NCBI GenBank assembly: GCA_000739515.1
Contig: DF820455.1
Span: forward strand, 106,629-150,864
Direction: 5' to 3'
Origin: Candidatus Moduliflexus flocculans
Lineage (GTDB): Bacteria; Moduliflexota; Moduliflexia; Moduliflexales; Moduliflexaceae
Length of the DNA: 44,236 nt
How positions within the stretch are numbered: position 1 is the first letter of the stretch; each line of letters begins with the position of its first letter. Positions 15,778 to 21,461 of this stretch are shown piece after piece. The notes below the pieces were generated by a model. The model worked only from the letters and a program-made list of their open reading frames with translations. It made no database searches and was not told where the DNA came from. Both the position numbers and the translations under genes were made by a program.

Positions 15778-16761
15778 TTATTGATGCCCGATGATGCGGT
15801 GCGGCACATACGGCTCTTCCAGATATGCAACTTCTTCCTGCGCCAGTTTCACGGTCAGCGCGCCGACGGCATCTTCTAAATGCGAAATTTTCGTCGCTCC
15901 GATGATCGGCGCTGTCACCGGCTCTTTTTGCAGCAGCCACGCCAACGCGATATGCACGCGCGGCACTCCGCGCTTTTGCGCGAGTTCTGCCACGCGCTCA
16001 ACAACCTGCCGATCAGTTTCAGCGGTCGCATCGTACTTGCCTTTCGCGATTTGGTCGGTCTCAGCCCGCAGCGAGCTTTCCGACGACCAGTCGCGCGTTA
16101 ATCTGCCTGAAGCGAGCGGGCTATATGGCGTCACTCCGATCTGCTCGGCGCGGCAGAGTGGCAGCATCTCCCGTTCCTCCTCACGGTAGATCAGATTCAG
16201 GTGATCCTGCATCGAGACAAAGCGCGTCCAGCCGTGCTGCTCGGCGACATGCAACGCCTTCTGGAATTGCCACGCGAACATGGCGGATGCACCGATATAC
16301 CGCGCTTTGCCTGCCCGTACCACATCGTTCAACGCTTCCATCGTCTCTTCAATAGGGGTATCGTAATCCCAGCGATGAATGATGTAGAGATCGACGTAAT
16401 CTGTCTCAAGCCGCTTCAGGCTTTTATCAATCTCGCTCAGAATCGCCTTGCGCGACAGCCCGGAGCCATTTGGACCGTCAAACATTTTGCCATGCACTTT
16501 GGTAGCGATCACCACTTCATCCCGATTGGCGAAGTCTTTCAAGGCTCGCCCGACAATCTCTTCGCTTTTGCCAATCGAATAGACATTCGCCGTGTCGAAG
16601 AAATTAATCCCCATTTCGAGGGCTTTTTTGATGATCGGACGACTGTTTTCCTCATTCAGCACCCATTTGTGAATCCAGCGCTCCGCGTCGCCAAACCCCA
16701 TGCAGCCGAGGCAGATGCGCGATACCTTCATCCCGGTTGGACCTAATCGAGCGTATTCCAT
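15778..16761 (-). CDS. Aldo/keto reductase
   Basis: A 327-residue NADPH-dependent aldo/keto reductase with the TIM-barrel motifs of the family. The catalytic set is visible as Asp in INFFDTANVYSIG, Tyr in the same segment, Lys in VVIATKVHG and His in DLYIIHRWDYDTP. The cofactor end has PVTAPIIGATKISHLEDA. It is closest in pattern to the YajO/YghZ-type voltage-channel-like AKRs, which reduce reactive aldehydes and ketones. It is the last gene of a minus-strand series headed by a MerR regulator, which fits an electrophile or aldehyde detoxification role. It is separated from the EamA gene by a nested palindrome, so it may also have its own transcript. A GGAGAACACG ribosome site precedes the ATG. 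Confidence 0.93.
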   Translation of the reverse strand: MEYARLGPTGMKVSRICLGCMGFGDAERWIHKWVLNEENSRPIIKKALEMGINFFDTANVYSIGKSEEIVGRALKDFANRDEVVIATKVHGKMFDGPNGSGLSRKAILSEIDKSLKRLETDYVDLYIIHRWDYDTPIEETMEALNDVVRAGKARYIGASAMFAWQFQKALHVAEQHGWTRFVSMQDHLNLIYREEEREMLPLCRAEQIGVTPYSPLASGRLTRDWSSESSLRAETDQIAKGKYDATAETDRQVVERVAELAQKRGVPRVHIALAWLLQKEPVTAPIIGATKISHLEDAVGALTVKLAQEEVAYLEEPYVPHRIIGHQ

Positions 16762-16773
16762 CGTGTTCTCCTT

Positions 16774-16871
16774 TTTATAAATGCGAGCGTTGATTTATCA
16801 GAAGACCTCACAGGTCTCAACGACCTGTGAGGTCTTCTGTGATGAATGTTCAATGCTCGCATCGATAAATG
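16774..16871. repeat. GACCTCACAGGT palindrome nested inside another palindrome
   Basis: Perfect 17-base arms (16800-16816 and 16822-16838) with a 5-base loop form the core. Outside them a second, imperfect palindrome pairs the left stretch with ATGCGAGCGTTGA against the right stretch with TCAATGCTCGCAT. The whole fills the gap between the EamA and aldo/keto reductase genes. Confidence 0.88.
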
Positions 16872-16887
16872 TTTTCGTTGTTATTAT

Positions 16888-17802
16888 TTACCTGCGCCCG
16901 TGATACAAAAGATATAATCCACTCAAGAGCGTTAAAAAAGCGCCAGATAGGGTGTTCCAGGTTGGAATGTCGCGCCAGATGACGACGCCCCACGCCATAT
17001 TGATCGGCAGCGACGCATATTCAAATGGGGCGACCACCGAGGCCGGAGCGACGCTATAGGCGCGTGACATGAAATACATCCACCCCGCCCAGACCAATCC
17101 CATCCCGAACATGAAGCTTACATCCAGCAGGGTGGGCATGCTCCAGGTTCGAAAAAGAAACGCCAGGCTGGGGTGCGCGTTGGGAGTTTCTCCAATTGCC
17201 GCCGCCGCCGGAGAAACAACACACACGGCACCGAAGTAGATGAGTGAACTGTAATACGCCATCGTCGCACTGCTGTCGCTGGCCTGAAGTTTGCGCGTGA
17301 TAATGGCAATCAGCGCATAGAAAAACACCGAGAGCAGGATAAACAGCGATCCTAAATTGAAGGTGGTCGCGCCAGGTTTGACAATCAACAGCACCCCCAT
17401 GAAACCGACTAACAGTGCGATCCATCGGCGCAACTCGACCTTTTCTTCCAGGATCGCAACCGACAAGATCGTAATCATCAACGGCCCGGAGAAGCGAATC
17501 GCTTCGACATCAGCCAGCGGCAACGCGGCCAATCCCATCATGTACGTCGTATAGGAGAGAAACAGCACAACGCCGCGCACATATTCGAGCGTGTGCTGCT
17601 GCGTGGTTGGCAATCCCTTCCGGCCTTCAAGGCGAAAAAAGAGCAGAACGAACGGGAGAGCGCTCACCGTTCGAACCAGGACGATTTCCAGGACGGAATA
17701 ATTGCCCCCGATCCATTTGACCGCGACACTTTGGAGCGAACCGATCAGGATCGCTAACAATAAAAAACCGACGCCCTTCACGTTGGAGTTGGTTATGCGC
17801 AT
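16888..17802 (-). CDS. EamA/DMT-family transporter
   Basis: A 304-residue membrane protein of the drug/metabolite transporter superfamily, with ten predicted helices arranged as two EamA repeats. The first repeat starts GVGFLLLAILIGSLQSVAVK and has VEAIRFSGPLMITILSVAIL at its end; the second includes SVFFYALIAIITRKL and APFEYASLPINMAWGVVIWR. Members export amino acids, nucleosides or other metabolites, and the substrate cannot be told from sequence. The open frame extends upstream to 17934 but then overlaps the flavodoxin gene. The ATG at 17802, 23 bases after the flavodoxin stop, begins directly before helix 1 and is the sensible start. The tight spacing suggests translation from the flavodoxin message. 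Confidence 0.9.
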   Translation of the reverse strand: MRITNSNVKGVGFLLLAILIGSLQSVAVKWIGGNYSVLEIVLVRTVSALPFVLLFFRLEGRKGLPTTQQHTLEYVRGVVLFLSYTTYMMGLAALPLADVEAIRFSGPLMITILSVAILEEKVELRRWIALLVGFMGVLLIVKPGATTFNLGSLFILLSVFFYALIAIITRKLQASDSSATMAYYSSLIYFGAVCVVSPAAAAIGETPNAHPSLAFLFRTWSMPTLLDVSFMFGMGLVWAGWMYFMSRAYSVAPASVVAPFEYASLPINMAWGVVIWRDIPTWNTLSGAFLTLLSGLYLLYHGRR

Positions 17803-17825
17803 ATCTCGATGTCCATGTTCAGGAT

Positions 17826-18311
17826 TTATGATGTAATACCGATTGTGCGCAGCCATGCAGATATTTTGGCCTGTGCGTTCCCTGCGCCGCTGCCAGAGAT
17901 TTCCAAACAACTCAGGACAGTTGATCGCGGGCACAGTTTCGCAATATTTTTTTCAATTCGCCCTAATCCGCCGCCGCCATGCGTACAAAACGGCGCGATG
18001 GTTTTGCCCGCGAAATCGTATGTCGAAAGAAACGTCGCCACTGGCGGCGCGATGGAACTCCACCAATTCGGCGTGCCGATAAAAATAATCTCGTAGGCGG
18101 CCATGTTGTCAATTTGGCTTGCTAACACCGGCCGAAATCCAGCCTGAATTTCCTTTTTCGCCTGTTCAAGGACGGCATTATATGCGCGGGGATAGGCTTG
18201 CTGGGGGTGAATCTGATACAGCGTCCCGCCTATTTCGGCCTGGATCAGGTTCGCGATCTTCTGCGTATTCGCAGAATGTGAATAATAGGCAATTAAAATT
18301 TGTTCGTTCAT
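17826..18311 (-). CDS. Flavodoxin-family protein
   Basis: A 161-residue flavodoxin-like protein that should bind FMN non-covalently and carry electrons or act as a small NAD(P)H-linked reductase. The phosphate loop is AYYSHSANTQKIANLI, an SHSANTQ variant of the usual T/SxTGNT. FIGTPNWWSSIAPPVATFL and FCTHGGGGLGRIEKNI mark the two isoalloxazine-contacting loops. The start at 18311 is preferred over an in-frame ATG 6 bases upstream, because AGGAG lies directly against the earlier one but 6 bases from this one. It lies 46 bases after the DUF362 ferredoxin gene in the MerR-led series. Comparable MerR-flavodoxin-AKR groups respond to redox or electrophile stress. Confidence 0.9.
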   Translation of the reverse strand: MNEQILIAYYSHSANTQKIANLIQAEIGGTLYQIHPQQAYPRAYNAVLEQAKKEIQAGFRPVLASQIDNMAAYEIIFIGTPNWWSSIAPPVATFLSTYDFAGKTIAPFCTHGGGGLGRIEKNIAKLCPRSTVLSCLEISGSGAGNAQAKISAWLRTIGITS

Positions 18312-18357
18312 AATCATCTCCTGATTGTGAATTTTCGGGTGCAGTTATATCGAATCA

Positions 18358-19476
18358 TTAAATCTGGATCAATTCATATTCGCTGCTGCCGAGACCGATT
18401 TTGACGCCATGCTCAATACACGATGTCCATTCTGTCTCAGGATGTGTCATCACAAAATGATCATGCTCCGCATGGTCATGTGCTTTCCGAAGGTTCTCGC
18501 ATAACACGCTTCCATCCATCACCGGCATGCGATTGCATAGGTCGGCGCAGGCGGCATCCAGGGCGACCGGATCGAACGAGGCCAGCATCCCCACATTCGG
18601 GATAATAGGGATGTCGTTCTCTGAATGGCAGTCACAGTTCGGCGACACGTCGCAGATCAGCGCGATATGAAAACAGGGTCTGCCCTGGCACACCGCCAAA
18701 CTATACTCGGCCATTTTACGATTCAACATCGGAATCGCCGCATCCGCCCCTCCTTGTATCGCGTCTTTGGGACACACGGCTAAACATCGGCCACACCCCA
18801 CGCATTTTTTATGGTTGATCACGGCTTTTCCATTGGTGATGGTGGGCGCATCATGGGCACAGATTTTCAGACAGATTCCGCATCCGATGCACTTGTCTGT
18901 ATTGACGTTCGGTTTCCCCTCGCAGTGCTGCTCCATTTTCCCGGCGCGGGAAGCCGACCCCATGCCGATGTTTTTAATGACACCGCCGAAACCGGTCAGT
19001 TCATGCCCTTTGAAGTGCGTCAACGAGATCACAATGTCGGCATCCATGATGGCCTGACCGATCCTGGCTTCTTTGACATATTCGCCGTTGATGGGGACGA
19101 GCGCTTCATCCGTGCCTTTTAAGCCATCGCCGATAATGATATGGCATCCGGTTTGGAGCGGCGAAAAGCCATTCGCATAAGCAGTCTCCAGATGATCGAG
19201 CGCATTTTTGCGGCTTCCAACATACAACGTGTTGCAATCCGTTAAAAACGGCTTACCGCCCAGTTCTTTGACGTAGTCGGCGACGACCTTGGCGTAATTG
19301 GGGCGTAAAAAGGCCAGATTTCCATATTCGCCGAAATGAATCTTGATGGCGGCATATTTATCGGTAAAATCAATCTGTTCGAATCCGGCCTGTTTCATCA
19401 GACGGTGCAATTTCTGTAACAGATTTTCACGTAACGAGGTTTTAAATGTGGTATAAAATACGTGTGACTTTTCCAT
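18358..19476 (-). CDS. DUF362 protein with two 4Fe-4S ferredoxin motifs
   Basis: A 372-residue cytoplasmic iron-sulfur protein. The N-terminal two thirds carry a DUF362 domain, with IKIHFGEYGNLAFLRPNYA and SLTHFKGHELTGFGGVIKN being typical. Embedded ferredoxin motifs follow at about residues 190-245: CIGCGICLKICAHDAP and CVGCGRCLAVCPKDAI, giving two 4Fe-4S clusters. A Cys/His-rich C-terminal part (CDVSPNCDCHSEND; HDHAEHDHF) may bind metal. DUF362 proteins are redox proteins without a firmly established reaction. The ATG at 19476 has AGGAG 8 bases upstream; longer in-frame starts lack this. It follows merR by 90 bases and precedes the flavodoxin, which may be its electron partner. Confidence 0.92.
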   Translation of the reverse strand: MEKSHVFYTTFKTSLRENLLQKLHRLMKQAGFEQIDFTDKYAAIKIHFGEYGNLAFLRPNYAKVVADYVKELGGKPFLTDCNTLYVGSRKNALDHLETAYANGFSPLQTGCHIIIGDGLKGTDEALVPINGEYVKEARIGQAIMDADIVISLTHFKGHELTGFGGVIKNIGMGSASRAGKMEQHCEGKPNVNTDKCIGCGICLKICAHDAPTITNGKAVINHKKCVGCGRCLAVCPKDAIQGGADAAIPMLNRKMAEYSLAVCQGRPCFHIALICDVSPNCDCHSENDIPIIPNVGMLASFDPVALDAACADLCNRMPVMDGSVLCENLRKAHDHAEHDHFVMTHPETEWTSCIEHGVKIGLGSSEYELIQI

Positions 19477-19566
19477 AACGTCTTCTCCTATTTCATTATT
19501 ATTGTGCGATTCTTCAAAAAATACATGCACATTTCTATACATTCGGCTGAAACTTTGATATGCGAA

Positions 19567-19971
19567 TCACTCTAATTCAGTAGAGCCGCCCTCTGACTGA
19601 AGCATGGCTTTTTCTGCCGGTAAAACATGAGTGTCATAGGCCGCGATTTTGTGATCTAAATAGTCCAAAGTTCGCTGTAATTCCGCAATCCTGGATGCCA
19701 GCGCGCCCCGCTGTTCTATCAACAAGTCTTTCCTGGCTTCTGCGGTTTCATCGCCCTGCTCGAACAGATTGAAATATTCAATCAACATTTCAATCGAAAG
19801 CCCCGCGTTCCGCATGCATTTGATAAACTCAATCCGCTTGACATCAAGTTCATTATACTCTCGGATTCCGCCTCTCGTTCGTTTTATGGATGGGACGAGT
19901 CCAATCCGTTCGTAGTAGCGCAGCGTATCCGACGAAAGGTCACATACGTCACTCACTTCTGATATTTTCAT
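19567..19971 (-). CDS. MerR-family transcriptional regulator (NmlR/AdhR-like)
   Basis: A 134-residue MerR-type activator. The winged helix is MKISEVSDVCDLSSDTLRYY followed by ERIGLVPSIKRT and GIREYNELDVKRIEFIKCM. A long dimerisation coiled coil spans about 75-115. There is no Cys-rich metal site at the C-terminus; one Cys in the DNA-binding domain and one near residue 52 could sense electrophiles, but that is speculative. The open frame extends to 20064, but the ATG at 19971 starts exactly at the domain and has GAGGTG upstream. Its promoter is a classic MerR-type element just 20 bases upstream, so it is very likely autoregulated together with the DUF362, flavodoxin, EamA and AKR genes downstream. 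Confidence 0.93.
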   Translation of the reverse strand: MKISEVSDVCDLSSDTLRYYERIGLVPSIKRTRGGIREYNELDVKRIEFIKCMRNAGLSIEMLIEYFNLFEQGDETAEARKDLLIEQRGALASRIAELQRTLDYLDHKIAAYDTHVLPAEKAMLQSEGGSTELE

Positions 19972-19990
19972 AATATTCACCTCGAACGAT

Positions 19991-20021
19991 AGTATAGGGT
20001 CTGGAGTAAACTCCAAGTCAA
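19991..20021 (-). promoter_or_regulatory. MerR-type promoter/operator
   Basis: On the minus strand TTGACT (20021-20016) and TATACT (19996-19991) are separated by a 19-base spacer that contains the perfect dyad GGAGTTTACTCC (20014-20003). The over-long spacer with a central dyad is the hallmark of MerR-activated promoters, where the bound regulator untwists the DNA. It fires into merR itself and the genes behind it. Confidence 0.9.
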
Positions 20022-20173
20022 GCATCACTCTGAAAAATAATGAAAAAAAAGCAAAAATCTTCATCAGACATTATTGGAAATAAGGTGTTACCCCTCTATG
20101 AAAGGGAATCCTCGTCTCAACAGCAACATTGCGAGCAGGGCTTGTTAAGTTCTATAAAAAAAACGTGTCGTTC

Positions 20174-20235
20174 ATGTTCCTTTTGACAAGCGTTAAGCGC
20201 GAATAGCGGCGTTTCCAGAGCTTGTCGACAGGAAC
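20174..20235. repeat. Palindrome upstream of the permease pseudogene
   Basis: Arms of 17 bases (20174-20190, 20219-20235) with TGACAAGC / GCTTGTCG cores pair with two mismatches. A second small dyad, GGCGAACAG-TT-CTGTTTGCC (20257-20276), follows. Both lie where the missing N-terminal half of the adjacent permease pseudogene should be. Confidence 0.75.
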
Positions 20236-20399
20236 AATACCACAATTTATTCGTACCGGCGAACAGTTCTGTTTGCCGCTTGCCGACAAGTATGCCCCTG
20301 TCAAATGAAGCTTGTCAAAACAATGAAGGCGAAACGATTTTAATTGAAGCCGGTTCGACTTGCTCCTTGCTTGCCAAAGAAGCCGCCAAAAAGCGCGGC

Positions 20400-20750
20400 G
20401 TGACGGGGATTCCTGATTCCGTGCATGAAACTGCTAAAATTGACGGCGCGAGCATTGTCAAAATCTTCACTTCGGTCATGCTGCCGCTCTCGGCTTCATC
20501 ATTTATCGTGGTTGGCATTTTTCAGTTTACAAATATCTAGAATGATTTTTTGTTTGGCGTGGCAGTTGTCCCGAACCCTGCCGCCCAGCCGATGACGATT
20601 GCGCTGAACAACCTTTCCGGCTCGTTCTTCGTAAGTTGGAATGTCATCATGGCGAGCGCAGTTGTTGCGGCCTTGCCGACAGTCCTAATCTACATCTTTT
20701 CAGGTCGGTATTTCATCAGCAGCTTGATGGCCAGTTCTGCAAAAGGATGA
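20400..20750 (+). pseudogene. ABC sugar-transporter permease remnant (MalG type) with amber codon
   Basis: The recognisable part begins near GIPDSVHETAKIDGASIVKI, the EAA loop of carbohydrate ABC permeases that contacts the ATPase, and continues through VMLPLSASSFIVVGIFQFTN. There a TAG at 20538-20540 replaces the Trp codon expected in the WNDFLF motif. The same frame then continues NDFLFGVAVVPNPAAQPMTI and ends in a final helix and LMASSAKG at 20750. All helices before the EAA loop are missing and replaced by unrelated sequence and palindromes. With a 5' truncation plus an in-frame nonsense codon the gene should be non-functional. It probably once imported the substrate of the radical enzyme locus. 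A sequencing error could explain the TAG but not the truncation. Confidence 0.85.
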
Positions 20751-20787
20751 GCCATATTAACTGCCAACCAGTAAAGGAACACGAATC

Positions 20788-21207
20788 ATGTACCAAACGT
20801 ATCATTTATCACATGCTGACGCCCTGCTGATTATCAACACCATTCGTCAGGAATTAGAACGCGATCAGAAAGGCGCGGCCATTGCGGTGACCGACGCGCA
20901 TGGCGAGTTGCTGGCGTTTCTGCGGACGGACGGCTGCAAATTGCCGTCTGTGACGATTGCCATAAATAAGGCATTTACCGCTGCGCGCGAGCAGAAAGAG
21001 TCCAAAACTATCGGTCAATCGTCCTTAGAACGGCCATTTCCGATGACCAACTTCGGCGACTTGCGCTACACCGCCTGGGGCGGCGGCGTGCCGATCTGCT
21101 ATCAGGGCAACGTCATCGGCGCGGTCGGCGTCAGCGGCCTGCCGGAAGAAGAAGATATGGTTTACGCGCAAAACGGCGTCAACGCGCTGAATCTCGACGC
21201 GAAATAG
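20788..21207 (+). CDS. GlcG/HbpS (PduO C-terminal-like) family protein
   Basis: A 139-residue single-domain protein of the GlcG/HbpS family (DUF336). ALLIINTIRQELERD, IAVTDAHGELLAFLRTDG, AINKAFTAAREQKESK, and the Gly-rich GGGVPICYQGNVIGAVGVSG followed by PEEEDMVYAQNG are typical. Relatives bind haem or corrinoids, or form the C-terminal domain of PduO in propanediol catabolism. Their exact role is often unknown. AAAGGAA lies upstream of the ATG. It stands between two broken genes and 250 bases before a glycyl radical enzyme. The frequent pairing of this family with diol dehydratase systems is modest support for a polyol-type substrate at this locus. Confidence 0.9.
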   Translation: MYQTYHLSHADALLIINTIRQELERDQKGAAIAVTDAHGELLAFLRTDGCKLPSVTIAINKAFTAAREQKESKTIGQSSLERPFPMTNFGDLRYTAWGGGVPICYQGNVIGAVGVSGLPEEEDMVYAQNGVNALNLDAK

Positions 21208-21219
21208 CGTTTAAAACGA

Positions 21220-21252
21220 AGACCTCACAGGTTTCAAAAACCTGTGAGGTCT
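21220..21252. repeat. GACCTCACAGGT-family palindrome
   Basis: Perfect 15-base arms AGACCTCACAGGTTT and its complement enclose a 3-base loop. It lies 13 bases after the GlcG-family stop. Copy 2 of 4 in the window. Confidence 0.9.
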
Positions 21253-21280
21253 GTTCAGGAGAAAGCCTATGCAAGGATAG

Positions 21281-21370
21281 GTGGTCGGGATTGATTTAGG
21301 CGGGACCAAGATTGATTTCGGATTGGTGAATCCGCAGGATCAAATCGTACTTCGCCGCCGCGTTGCGACA
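21281..21370 (+). pseudogene. ROK-family kinase, N-terminal remnant
   Basis: Thirty codons starting with GTG read VGIDLGGTKIDFGLVNPQDQ and then IVLRRRVAT. This is the phosphate-1 nucleotide-binding beta-hairpin found at the N-terminus of ROK sugar kinases and repressors. Similarity stops at about 21370, where a GC-rich palindrome (21404-21452) begins, and the next gene starts at 21462. More than 250 residues of a normal ROK protein are missing, so this is a 5' stub. It would have fitted a sugar-catabolic locus with the adjacent permease remnant. Confidence 0.8.
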
Positions 21371-21403
21371 GTTGGCTCGCGCCATGAATGCGAGAGATTC
21401 GCA

Positions 21404-21452
21404 GTACCGCCGACGTCCCCGTCGGCACTGCGAACGGGGACGTTCGCGGTAC
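21404..21452. repeat. GC-rich palindrome at the ROK breakpoint
   Basis: GTACCGCCGACGTCCCC (21404-21420) pairs with 21436-21452 with two mismatches; the loop repeats part of the arm (GTCGGCACTGCG). It sits between the truncated ROK stub and the glycyl radical enzyme ATG. Confidence 0.8.
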
Positions 21453-21461
21453 GATTTCATT

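Noticed and set aside
16774..16871. CRISPR array as an explanation for the repeated GACCTCACAGGT palindromes
   Set aside because: The copies are scattered over 27 kb without regular spacers, and no cas gene is present.
21363..21461. N-terminal extension of the glycyl radical enzyme to the ATG at 21363
   Set aside because: The 33 extra residues are Arg-rich translated palindrome; the family pattern begins just after the ATG at 21462.
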